In this document: piece after piece, positions 12,038 to 22,906 of the stretch | Layout of the letters: each line of letters begins with the position of its first letter | Numbering within the stretch: the stretch's first letter is position 1 | NCBI GenBank assembly: GCA_020205615.1 | Contig: JAINUW010000762.1 | Coordinates: forward strand, 124,001-188,000 | Origin: Panax quinquefolius | Lineage: Eukaryota > Streptophyta > Magnoliopsida > Apiales > Araliaceae | Length of the DNA: 64,000 nucleotides | Reading direction: 5' to 3' | The notes under the pieces: generated by a model | The model's input: the letters and a program-made list of their open reading frames with translations, nothing else | Database searches by the model: none | Told to the model about the DNA's origin: nothing | Translations under genes and position numbers: made by a program

Positions 12038-15000
12038 CTATCTTGACAAGAACCCATGATGCGAAATTGCAATCTCAAAGGCTTGCAGCTTTGTTCCCCG
12101 GGCAAAACCATTACGATCATAAGATACTTCATTGATGTTAAGATCAATACAAGTCTTGACAAGCTCTTCACCAACACGTGCAGCTGCTTCCTGGGATTAC
12201 CAAATGTCCAAAATATGAAGTTAGAATTGCAGTAGAAACTTATAGACAGAGAAACCAACAAGAGTAGAACTTAAATCAGGCTGTAGGTTGCACCTACAAT
12301 CCCAAACAGTTTGTTTACCTGAAAAGTGGTTCTTTGAAATAGCTCTTACACAAGGATATTCTCTCTTTCTTTTCTAAAAAATGTTTTAAGTTGAGTACTT
12401 ACGACGGTGCTACTGGTGGGATCCTCTCGGACTGATTTCTGCAGTGTGCTGCCATAAAATAAGTTCTTTTTGTTTTGATCATCGACCAGTGTAACATACA
12501 GCTGTTTATCTGAGCAGAATACTGAAAGCCTTGGTCTTGTAGGTGTGCCATTAAACTGATCAAGATAACATTTTTTGTTTCAATGGCTCAAATAGTAAAG
12601 ACATACAGCTATAACAGTGAATCTAAGAAATAATAATTAGTAATGACGAAGAATAGTTAACAGTTATCTTAGTTGTTACCATCAAGGTACAACAAAACAA
12701 TTATAATTTCCAATCAAGCAATTATCTGCCTTGCACTGTGTTGAGACTGATTCCACGAAACTCTAATTAGTCCTCATGTTACATCTGTAATGGAAAGGAA
12801 GATAACTCACAAGATGATATGGAAAGTTGGGAAGATAGCAGCTTAACTAGCAAGGCAGAAAATGAAGATCAAGAAGAGCTAATAATTTCATCAAAAATAA
12901 GGAAGTCAAAGAGGGCAAAGAAGAATCCAGCTTGGATGTCTGATTATGTTAGTGGTCAAGAGAACAGAGGCGGGAAAAGGAGAGGCAGTTAAAGTAGAAA
13001 ACAAGGGCTAAGATTACTTTTGTAGTTAGAAAGAGTATAAAGACAAGTACATGTAACAGATGGGTGTGTGAGATTTATCAAATGAAAATTCATTCTTGAA
13101 CCTTCATTCTTCTGTTTCTCTACTTCTATTCATGTTCTTGGAGTTTAGCAAGGGCTTGAAAACTTGCTTCATTGGTGCTTTCATTGTTTTTGATAGTGTT
13201 TCCATGGCGGATTCTGATCATTTGAAAGAATTCGTTACCCAGTTTACTACCCAATTAACGGAGCAATTTTTTACCAAATTCTTTGTGGTCATGCAGCAAC
13301 AATTGGAAAGTCTAGTGCGATCTAAAGATTCTGCAGGGGCAAATCATTCCCATAACTTTGACGAAGGGAATTCTGTTCGAAGCCATGATTGTGGGGGTTT
13401 TAATGGTAATAAGGAAAGCCAATTTAAGGGGACGAAGGTGGAGTTTCCTAGGTTTTCCGATGGTGATCCGACGGAATGGCTATATAAGGTCAATAAATTC
13501 TTTGTATATCACGACATTGCTGAAACTCATAAATTGAATTTAGCAATGTTACATTTGGATGGGGATGCTTGTAAATGGCTACAGTGGATGGAGAGTAATG
13601 GCCAGATTAGATCTTGGGTTGAATTTGAGTTACAGATTAAGATTCGTTTTGGTCCAACTATATTTGATGATCCCAATTCTAAACTGTCCAAGTTAACCTA
13701 GACAGGAATGGTTGCTGAATATGAGGTACAATTTCAAGATCTTTCGTTTCAGATTCTGGGGTTACCTGAATCATTCTTGAAGGGATGCTGGATAAGTGGT
13801 TTAAAGAGGCCGATTCAAAAAGAGGTAATTGTTGCACAACCCTTTAATCTTCAGCATGCTATTGGATTGGCTAAAGTGCATACAATGTTCTAAAAGACGC
13901 TAGGCGGGAGGCGGAGGCGAGGGCCGAGGGGGCCTAGGAGGGGCCTAGGCAGGATTTTTTATTTTAAGTTAATTTTAATATTTTATCTTACATTTATCCA
14001 AACAAAACAATAATATAAAGCAAAACAATTTATAATAAAGATAATAAAGGCATTTGCTTAAAATTCAAACACATATCCATATTGTTAATGTCAAAGTTCA
14101 AACACAAACATGCAATTGTTTAAAATTCAAACATTTTTAACGTATTAGTTTTATTCATAAACAAGATTGCTATTAAATAATAAAATTTAAAATTTCTAAG
14201 AATTTAATTCAATATTAAAACTTAAAAACTAAACATAAATTTAAGAATTATATTGAATTAAACTAAATATTACAAATGTATCATCATTTATATAATTTGA
14301 AGTTGGTACAAGTTCAAAAAATTATAACTATAAATAAAATTATCCATTTTGACTTGCTTCTTGTTGTGATTTGATATGCTACAACATGTATTATGAATAT
14401 AGTAAATCATTTGAAAAATAAATATATTAAGAACTGATTTGGGTAGTTATTAAAATAAAAAAACCTCTCCGTCTAGACCCCATATAGGCCCCGTCTAATT
14501 TCATGGAGTGATTTTTTTGCCGCCTTGGGCCTAGGCGAGGCACCAGGGGGCCCCTAGGCGGGAATTTTTAAAACACCGAGTGCATGAAGGGAATTTGTTA
14601 TTTAATGGTCCATCTAATGTTAGTCCTAAACATTACTATCAAACTTCAATTCTGGGACCAATATATGTCAAAAAATAAAACATATGAGTTCCCTAATTTT
14701 ATTCAATCACCTGTTAATGTTCAACCCAAGTTCCCAGACAAACCACAATCACCAAATTCTTTAATTGATAAATTGCCAATTAAGAGGCTTACCCCAGCTG
14801 AGCGACAACTTATAATTGATAAGGGTTTATGCTATAATTGTGATGAAAAGTGGACTAGAAATCATCAGTGTAAAGGGAAGATGTCTTTACACCTGCAGAT
14901 TGTGTATTGGAATGGGATGCTACTAAGGAAATACATGAAAATGAGGACAGTGCTTTAGTGACAGTTGAAGAGAGTCCAACTATTAGTTTACATGCTCTGA

Positions 15001-18000
15001 TGGGTAAAACTAATGTCGGGTGTTTACGAGCGGTTGGTTTTGTCAATAACAAGAATATACAGTTTTTGATTGATGGATTCAGGAAAAAGTAGCAAAATAT
15101 TTGGGATTGCATATTACATCTTCTGATCAGTTTAATGTTATAAAGTGGGAAATGGGGAAACATTGTCTTGTGTAGGGGGGGAAGTGTGAAAATTTTTTAT
15201 TTGTCATTTTGATATTTTATCTTAAATTTATCCAAACAAAACAATAATATAAAGCAAAATAATCTATAATAAAAATTAAAGGGCTTTACTTAAAGTTCAA
15301 ATACATATCCATATTTAATGTTAAAGTTCAAACATAAACATGCAATTGGGCTGATCAAACATATTTTAACGATTAGTTTTATTCATAAACAAGATTGCTA
15401 TTAGGGTAAAATGGAGAATTTGAATAATTTAATCAATATTAAAACAATCTTATATTTAAAATTGTATTGAATTAAACTAAATATTACAAATGTATCATCA
15501 TTTTATAATTTACAAGGTAGTTCTGTTCAAAAATTACAACTATAACAAATTATCCAGGATGAAAATGGCTAAATTGTTGATTTGATATCTACAACATGTA
15601 TTATGAATATGATAAATCATTAGAAAAATAAATATATCAAGATTTGTTGATATTTAATATATCTAATTAGTGGCTTCAGCATTTGCTTGAATTATAAAAG
15701 GGTCTATCCATTCCATGATGGTGCTAAAATATGTTATTATATCTTGGACGATATTTTTTGACTATTTCATTAAAGGTTCATAACATGTATCATGAACAAT
15801 CCATAAAAAACAAACAGGTTCTATTTAATCAATTTGTATTGGGAGATTATAATCCTTGCAAACAAACAAACATGATCTAAGAGTTTACCTCTTATTAGGT
15901 ACCAAAATCACATGATTGAATTAGACCCTGGTACTAAAAGTATAAGTGTCAGACCTTATAGGTATACACATTTTCAAAAAAAAAGAAATTGAGAAGCAAG
16001 TAGATGAGATGTCGAAATATGGGATTATTCAGAATAGTACTAGTTCCTTCAGCTCTCCAGTTTTGTTGGTTAAAAAAAAAGATGGGACATGGCGTTTTTG
16101 TGTCGATTATAGGGCCTTGAATGTAGCAACTGTGAAGGATAAATTTTCTATACCCACAATTGATGAGTTGATGGATGAGTTATATCAAGCTAAGTACTAT
16201 ACAAAGTTAGACCTTCGAGCAGGTTATCATCAGATTCGAATGGAGGGACAAGATGTGCACAAAACAACTTTCCGCACACATATAGTGGTCACTATGAATT
16301 CTTGGTCATGCCGTTTGGTTTGACAAATGCTCCATCGACATTTCAATCTATAATGAATCAGGTATTTCATGCTTATCTAAGGAAATTGGTCATAGTATTT
16401 TTTGATGACATACTGATTTATAGTAAAGATTGGACTCCCATGCTCAACATTTGAAAATTGTGTTGCAGTGTCTTCGAAAACATGCTTTGTTTGTTAAGTT
16501 GAGTAAATGTATTTTTGCTGCTGAGTCTATTGAATACCTGGGGAATGTAATTTTGTTTGAACCTGAGTAAAAGGCTAAGATTCAAGTGATGTTGCAATGG
16601 CCTCTTCCTCAGAATCAGAAACAACTGAAGTTTTTGGGATTAACAGGTTACTATAGTCTATTGAATACCTGGGGCAATTGTTAGTCATTTCTGTTAAAGG
16701 GATAGAACCAAACAAGGCTAAGAATTGATGTGTTCAATGGCCTCTTGAGGCTCAGAACAGAGAAACTGAACTACTTGAAAGATTGGATGTTTCAAAATTG
16801 CATATACAGGTTACTAGATTGTATAGAAATTAACAATATTTATTAAAAAGTATTTGCTCCTACAAAATATGCATTGGTTCATCTGTTTAACTAATTATAA
16901 TTCAAGTCATACTTTTGACAATACTCAACTTGGAATGTGAAGTAGTAGACAAGATGCCTTCATTCAGTTTGTCTATTAAGATATACAATTCAATTTCATT
17001 TTATGTTACCGCGGTTATAATTATATATATACTTATACAAATTTAGCTATTGAGGCTTTTAACAAATTGAAGCATGTTATGGCACATCTACCTGTATTAC
17101 GCTTACCAAATTTCACTGAACCTTTTTATGTAGAAACATATGCTTCTGGGATTGCTATAGGAGCAGTTTTGCTTAAACAGGGTTAACCTTTTGCTTATTT
17201 TAGCAGAAACTTGGGTCCAAAGTTGCAAAAAGCATCAGCCTACATCCAAGAGTTATATGCTATTACATCAGCAATAGGTAAATGGAGACAATATTTGTTG
17301 GGCACAAAATTTTATATTGTCACTGATCATAAGAGTTTGTGAAGTTTAATGGAACAAGTGGTCCAAACACCGGAACAACAGTATTACTTGACTAAACTTT
17401 TGGGTATCATTATGAAATTACTTATAAACCTGGGAAACACAACGAGGTAGGTAGCTGATGCTCTTTCTAGACGACCGGATGACATTCCTGTTGATGGTAC
17501 TCTAATGGCTTTGTCTCTTCCTAAGTTTCAAATCATTGACCAGATTTTACAGGCTCAACAGTTGGCTACAAAATTACAACATTTCTTTACTCAAGGAAAG
17601 TTAGAGACGGAACATCAACCACCTTGGAGTATTAGAAGTGGGGTGGTGTTATGGAATGGTAAAATTTTCATACCAGCAAGCTCAGTTGACTTAAAACAAG
17701 AATTATTAAAGGAGTTTCATGACTCTCCTTTAGGAGACCATGCTGGAATACAAAGGACTTATCTGAGGTTAATTGCCAATTTTTATTGGTATGGTGTAAA
17801 GAAAGATGTGCAGAATTATATTGATGGTTGTGCTATTTGTCAACAAATTAAATATGTTCCTCGAGCACCTTATGGGCTGTTACAACCTCTAGACATTCCT
17901 ACTGGAATATGGGAAGATGTTAGTATGGATTTCATTACCAGTTTGCCTAATTCAGATGGGTTCACAGTTGTTTTAGTTGTGGTAGACAAGTTGTCTAAAG

Positions 18001-19868
18001 GGGTACATTTTGGAGCTTTGTATTCTAATTTTACAGCTCAGAAGGTCACAGCTCTGTTCATGGACATGGTTTGCAAGTTACATGGATTTCCAAAATCCAT
18101 TGTATGTGATAGAGATGCAGCTTTTTTGGGAAATTTTTTGCAAGAGTTGTTTAAACTACAGAGTACTACTTTAAGGATGAGTTCATCTTACCATCCACAG
18201 ACGGATGGACAAACGGAGGTCACCAATAAATATTTGGAACAATATCTAAGAGCTTTTGTGTATGATCAGCCTAAATAGTGGCATAAATTTCTGTCGTTAG
18301 CTGAATGGCATACATTCTGCTATTGGACAATCACCGTATGAGGCATTGTATGGAAAACCTCCTCCTCCAGTTATTAGTTATTAGCTATTGCAATCTAGAG
18401 AGGAGAAACTCCAAAGTTTGAGAAAGGCATTGGTGGCTGCTCAAGACAAGATGAGAGCTCAAGCAAATAAGCATAGAACTCCTATGTCTTTTGAGGTGGG
18501 ACAGTTAGTTCTTGTTAAACTTCAACCTTATAGGCAAATTTCAGTGGCACACAGAAAATCCAACAAATTAAGCAAAAGGTATTTTGGCCCTTTTGAGATC
18601 ATAAAACGGATTGGGACAGTAGCCTATAAACTCAAATTACCAGAGGATTCTAGGATTCACCCAGTCTTTCACATTTCGTTACTCAAGAAGTTCAAGGGTA
18701 GTAATTAAGAGAATATCACCAATTGGCCTCCAGATGCTATTGATAATTTTCCAGTTTTTAAGCCTGCTGCTGTGTTGGACAAGCGCCAAGTTATGAAGGG
18801 AAATGTTTGGGTTCATCAATACTTGGTACAATGGCATTTTTTTACCTTTAGAAGAAGCTACTTGGGTTGATCAAGAGAATTTTTATCAGCTTTATCCAGC
18901 TTTTCACCTTGAGGAGAACGTGCCTTTTGAAGGGCAGGGTATTGTTACATCTGTAATGGAAAGGAAGGAAGATAGCAGCTTAACTAGCAAGGCAGAAAAT
19001 GAAGATCAAGAGTAGCTAATAATTTCATTAAAAATAAGGAAGTCGAAGAGGGCAAAGAAGAATCCAGCAAGAGAACAGAGGCGGGATAAGGAGAGGCAGT
19101 TAGTTAAAGACATTACAGCTGTCATTAAGTTGTATAAACCAACGGTTGAGATTGTGCAATAAAGAAATAGAAAGCAAGGGCTAGGATTACTTTTGTAGTT
19201 AGAAAGAGTATAAAGAAAAGTAAATGTAACAGATGGGTGTGTGAGATTTATCAAATGAAAATTCATTCTTTAACCTTCTTTCTTCTGTTTCTCTACTTCT
19301 ATTCTTGTTCTTGGAGTTTAGCAAGGGCTTGAAAACTTGCTTCACCTCGCCTGATCCCCAACATTTTTTAACTTTTAAGGAGTTAATGTCAATGTAAGAA
19401 CGAACTGGTGGCTTTGCACTAGGCCGATAAAATTTTAAATTTTCCCAGAGCACTAACGTTTATAACCCTAAAGAATAGATATCAAAGTAAGACTCAAGAA
19501 ATCTCAGCCACCACAGTTCTGCAACTCCAAATTATCTTCAAATGAAGAAGAAAGCAAGTACCTTTTTCCTCTGCCGTCTATTCCGAATTTTGGGACTTTC
19601 TGTTCGAGTATTGGCCCTTGCCTCAACCACCAACGGCTTCATAAGGAAATCTAAAGCAGCACCATCAATAGCGCTAAGTTAGCCCACATTATTCATTGCT
19701 AAAAGTACGCCCGGAAAAACAGAAATAGAAAATGGGAAGACAAAAAAAAACGAATGGATTATTTCACTCACTGGCAGTCTGCATGGAAAGAAAAGTAGGA
19801 CATAATAAACGAGTCCCAAAGAGCTCACAAGTTTTGAATTGTAGTGCGTTGCACATCCCAAGAGCCAT
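12038..19868 (-). CDS. Ribosomal protein L18p/L5e family, organellar-type, gene split by a retrotransposon-bearing intron
   Basis: Four exons on the minus strand join in phase: 19868-19772, 19650-19562, 12555-12403 and 12190-12038, giving 163 residues. The first 32 residues ([18 protein letters not shown]...) look like an organelle-targeting extension, which is inferred. The L18 domain starts near [15 protein letters not shown] and continues [38 protein letters not shown], then [26 protein letters not shown] and the end HHGFLSR. The order GTP.RPRLSVF ... DDQ ... DRNG is the L18 fold that binds 5S rRNA in bacteria-type ribosomes. The intron between exons 2 and 3 is about 7.0 kb and holds a whole Ty3/Gypsy element in antisense orientation. 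All splice sites are GT-AG, so the gene can still be functional. A possible leader-intron acceptor (CCACAG) lies just upstream of the ATG. Confidence 0.85.
12777..13171 (+). repeat. 5' LTR of element A
   Basis: Pairs with 18943-19344. The copies share their ends and most of the sequence, but differ by several large indels: this one has an extra block near 12800-12836 and another near 12934-12960, and lacks about 70 bases present in the 3' copy around 19090-19160. The insertion is therefore not recent. Confidence 0.9.
13204..13881 (+). pseudogene. Element A gag, N-terminal part
   Basis: Encodes the capsid region of a gypsy gag (motifs [37 protein letters not shown]). A stop at 13699-13701 splits it into two reading segments, 13204-13701 and 13708 onward, and the second is cut by the hAT MITE beginning at 13883. 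Not translatable as one protein. Confidence 0.8.
13883..14578. mobile_element. hAT-type MITE inserted in element A gag
   Basis: A 696-bp AT-rich element with GC-rich ends made of GCCTAGG/GGCGGG words. Termini are inverted: CAATGTTCTAAAAG at the left and TTTTAAAACACCG at the right. It is flanked by 8-bp target copies AGTGCATA and AGTGCATG (7 of 8 match), the hAT signature. Removing it plus one target copy makes the flanking gag reading phase continuous. It has no transposase. Confidence 0.85.
14579..15175 (+). pseudogene. Element A gag C-terminus with zinc knuckle, and broken protease
   Basis: Contains [22 protein letters not shown] with a CCHC-type knuckle (Cys at CYNC, then HQC) near 14826-14875. 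The protease region follows at about 14990-15160 ([23 protein letters not shown]), but the sequence that should carry the DSG active-site motif is missing after LID, so the protease is dead. Confidence 0.75.
15185..15900. mobile_element. Second, diverged MITE-like block in element A, related to the core of the hAT MITE
   Basis: From about 15190 to 15650 the sequence parallels 13955-14450 (shared words such as TTATCCAAACAAAACAATAA, ATTCATAAACAAGATTGCTA, TATTACAAATGTATCATCAT and CTACAACATGTATTATGAAT) but lacks the GC-rich terminal words. It lies between protease and reverse transcriptase. The right part (15660-15900) has no counterpart in the first copy. Ends are not defined. Confidence 0.65.
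15900..16650 (+). pseudogene. Element A reverse transcriptase, frameshifted
   Basis: Visible motifs in order: [49 protein letters not shown], then in another frame [15 protein letters not shown] and the active-site block [10 protein letters not shown] near 16395-16425. A stop occurs near 16567. Typical of Gypsy RT; not functional as it stands. Confidence 0.85.
16525..16780 (+). repeat. Imperfect internal duplication at the end of the RT region of element A
   Basis: AGTCTATTGAATACCTGGGG occurs at about 16526 and again at about 16657. In both cases an AAGGCTAAGA-type word and CAATGGCCTCTT follow. The two copies are diverged, so this may be a recombination scar between two related elements. The stretch 16780-17040 after it has no recognisable domain. 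Confidence 0.6.
17040..17480 (+). pseudogene. Element A RNase H, broken
   Basis: Shows [52 protein letters not shown] and VTDHKSL, the Gypsy RNase H order. Stops interrupt it at about 17184 and 17341. The position normally Asp in VETDAS is Tyr here (YAS). Confidence 0.75.
17505..18278 (+). pseudogene. Element A integrase core
   Basis: The longest surviving pol segment (257 residues). It has the tail of the HHCC zinc-binding region (H near GDHAGI, CAICQQ) and the core with MDFITSLP (first Asp), CDRDAAF (second Asp) and [13 protein letters not shown] (Glu). All three catalytic acids are visible. A stop follows at 18276, so it is detached from the C-terminal part. Confidence 0.85.
18388..19015 (+). 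pseudogene. Element A integrase C-terminus and chromodomain, split
   Basis: 18388-18708 carries the post-core domain ([39 protein letters not shown]). After a stop, a chromodomain-like end follows (VHQYLVQW, then [12 protein letters not shown] in another frame) at 18800-18930. The last reading segment, to 19015, runs about 70 bases into the 3' LTR. Confidence 0.75.
18943..19344 (+). repeat. 3' LTR of element A
   Basis: Begins TGTTACATCTG directly after a purine-rich GAAGGGCAGGG (likely polypurine tract) and ends GCTTCA. Followed by the target copy CCTCG. Confidence 0.9.
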
Positions 19869-21329
19869 AACCCCCAAGTGTGATTGTAGCTGTGGAATTT
19901 ATCAAACAGGTATGAGCACTTCTAGAACTTAGGCATAAATTTGTAGTATAATTTTACAAAGAAGGAAAATAAAAGATGCCGATAGTGGATGCTGGAGTTC
20001 AAATGCCGCAATAAAATCTAAGGAGCATGGTGCAATTCATAGGAAGATATATTTCTAAGTCAGTTGTTTCTCTTGGACATTTCGTCGAATAGTTAGGTGG
20101 TTTGGTGTTACCTCAGAGTCTCAGACCGCCAACATGTGTGTGGATATCCGTCCTCGCATATTTTTAGTCTCCAACAATAGTGCCGTGTGTCTCCAGAATT
20201 CATGGTATTAGAATAACATAATAATTCACACATGGATATGCATGCATGCATGTATGTATGTCTCTGATACTTTTTATTTTTTTTAATTATTATTATAATT
20301 ACAATATAAATCTTTTGAAAAATTATTAATTATAAAATATTAAAATTTAGCAAGTATAACGCGGGGAATGAATTTTTTCCCTTGAAAATTTTGTTAACTA
20401 TAAGAAATTATAACACAAAAGAATATTAGAGATAAGAGGGTGGACTGTAATTGCGGACTATAATTACATTATTCTCTTTTGTTTCAAAATCAAAAAAAAT
20501 GTTTATTTTGTTTGTTTTAAAATTAAATATATATTTTTATTTTAATACATTAAATATAAGGAAAGAATTAGAATAAAATCTGACTTTTTTTTTTCTTTGA
20601 GGAGATTCAATTCGGTTTTATTAAGGAATCTATCTAATGAGTAATCATATTATTCCTATACGGGCACGGATACGTAAGAAGAGGTGTAATTTCTATAAAT
20701 ATTTTTATTGTTAATTTTATCCGGCTTATATTTATTCTCACGCATAATAATATTCAATTTAACCATAAAAGTTTGTTTTGATTTTTTAAATTAATTCATG
20801 AAACTTAAATTAAAATTACTAGAACTCATGCAACTTTTAATAAAACCAAAATTTATATCAGTAATATTTTGAGGTAATTTCCAATAACTATAAGAAATTG
20901 TACTTAAAATCACATAAATTTCAAAAAGTCAAAGTTTGAGACTCTTTACATAGTCACGGCCAGGGGTGGTTTTTGTTCATCTCAAATGAAACATACCATG
21001 ATACCATCATGAGCTAGTTATAAAAAAACATTAGGTGGCTGGGCTCAGAACCAAAATTTCCAACACCAAGAACTGCCCATAGAAATCCAGATGTTAAAAT
21101 AGGCAGCTCCTCAACCCGGTAAAAGACGGCTGAAAAAGATAAACATCAAGCTGTATTTGTAATATGCAAGCAATCACTGAAGACAAGCTTCCAGATCCTT
21201 CCACAACTTTCTGTAACCGCCCTCAAATCATCTCTTAAATGCCAATTATTTGTCTTCTAAATTCCATTCTCCTCCTTCTCGACTACCTTAGCTTCTATCA
21301 ACTCTCTCCCTCTTCAGATTTCTCAATCA
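19869..21329. other. Intergenic: upstream flank of the L18 gene and of the RING pseudogene
   Basis: AT-rich; a CATGCATG-type repeat occurs at 20238-20260. Leader sequence of the L18 gene is expected near 19870-20150. No other exon was recognised. Confidence 0.5.
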
Positions 21330-21939
21330 ATGGCTTCTGAAACAGAGATGCCTGAACCATCTTTCCTCGAACGTTTGATAAATTCAAGAAACAGACAGCT
21401 TTCTCTATTCCTACCCATCATCTTAGGATTAACAAACAGCCCAAATACCGTCGCCCCAGATGAAGATTCGCAGGAAACGGCCGACCCACGTGATCGGATC
21501 ATAATCATCAATCCCTTCACACAGGGTATGGGTATGATGGTGATAGAAGGCAGCTCGTCGGGTATAGATTCTCTTCTGCGGGACCTACTGAGTAAAGATG
21601 GTCAGCCGCCGGCCTCAAAAGCTTCAATTGAGGCCATGCCAAGTGTGGAAACGAAAGAGGGGAGGAGTGCGTGATATGTTTGGAGGAATTTGGGGGAGTT
21701 GGAGAATTGGCCAAGGAAATGCCTTGGTGGGTGTGTAGAACATTGGCTAAAGATTCATGGGTCTTGATGAAGATCAAGATTTTCACCGGAAAATTTTCTC
21801 CGGTAACGAAGAGGGAGAGAGGAGACAAATTTGGGTTAGTTTTTCTATCAATAACAGTAGTGATAGAACAAATGGGGACACAGATCAGACGGATTCTTCA
21901 TCAGCTTCTCCAGGACCTGATCAGTCAATGTTGGAATAG
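21330..21939 (+). pseudogene. RING-type E3 ubiquitin ligase, MPSR1-like, disrupted
   Basis: The 114-residue first frame (21330-21674) matches the N-terminal half of MPSR1-type RING ligases: SFLERLINSRNRQLSLFLP, IIIINPFTQGM, DSLLRDLLSKDGQPPASK, SIEAMPSV. The RING domain then appears only in shifted frames: ECVICLEEF.GVGELAKEMP at 21668-21725, then GGCVEHWLKIHGS at 21724-21765. The segment that should carry the central Cys-x-His metal ligands between these two parts is missing, as is the final CPVCR. A polar tail to a stop at 21939 is readable in a third frame. With at least two frame changes and missing zinc ligands it cannot form a RING. The family ubiquitinates misfolded cytosolic proteins; that role is lost here unless the breaks are assembly errors. 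Confidence 0.75.
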
Positions 21940-22906
21940 ATACAATTTTTCTTAGTGTTTTTTTTTTTTGCTTTCGAATATTTCATCAAATACCATTGGA
22001 GATATATTTTTTAGGTTTTACTGTTCTCTTTATCAAGAATCATTGAATGGAATTTGTTTGTGATTATTTTGATTGGTCTTGTTGGTCTACTAACATTCAT
22101 CATCACTTAAACATACTATTTCAGAAGTTCCTTCCTAATCAAATTAGCTTTTCAGTGCATATAACCTTTGTAATGTTGCAATCTATAAGAATGATCCCAT
22201 ATTTATGTTTTTCCCCTTATGTCGGATTTTCAAGTATTCACAGTAAACATTCCATGTCTGTCTGTTTTGTGACTTTGTCAGATGCTCAATAATAAATAAA
22301 GAAAGAATCAAATACAAAAGCATGGTCTAAATTTAGGTTATTAACAAGGAATTATACTATTATGACATATTACCAAGTCCCAAGTATGTACAGCACTAAT
22401 AAATAGGAGGGGTTGGATTTTGTACTTTTATCATTCAGCAACAGCATGATAAACCAAAAATTCCCATGGGAAATGTTCTAAGCAAATCAGATGCCTAAAA
22501 ACATAATTTTGGAGAGGGTAAATGTTACCCTAATGGAAGAATCGAGCAGAAAAATGACAGTTTTTAACCGTATCTATTACACTATTACCTCAAATAGGGT
22601 TTTTTAAAAATTAAAAGGCTTCACCCATTCTCTTAGGTATTATGTTGGATTCTTCTTCCAGTATATCATTTTTCTTTTGATTTATCTAAGAGTATAACTC
22701 TGAATACTGTCTAGAAACTTGGCGGTCACCAATACAAAGTGCAGTCGTATATTTATATGAGGAAGTATGCAAAGTATATTATACTTTTCAATATGGATAT
22801 ACTATCAAAAGTTCTTTAAGCGCCATACTCAACAATATACAATGTTTATACACAACATATTCTCTATTGGAAAAAAAATGCATAATGGATCATACAATTT
22901 ATAGAA
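21940..22906. other. Intergenic 3' flanks
   Basis: AT-rich with no recognisable gene; probably includes the 3' UTR of the MYB-CC gene at its right end. Confidence 0.55.

Larger units (their letters stand above)
12777..19344 (+). mobile_element. Ty3/Gypsy chromovirus, complete with both LTRs, decayed (element A)
   Basis: Two LTRs (12777-13171 and 18943-19344) start TGTTACATCTG and end GCTTCA. The flanking 5-bp target copies are CCTCA (12772-12776) and CCTCG (19345-19349), one mismatch. A likely primer site TTGGTGCTTTCATTG follows the 5' LTR. Internal order is gag, protease, reverse transcriptase, RNase H, integrase, chromodomain, the Gypsy order. Many stops, frameshifts, an inserted MITE, a second MITE-like block and an internal duplication show it cannot make its own proteins. 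Chromodomain and short LTRs (about 0.4 kb) suggest a Reina-like chromovirus, which is a guess from size. Confidence 0.93.
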
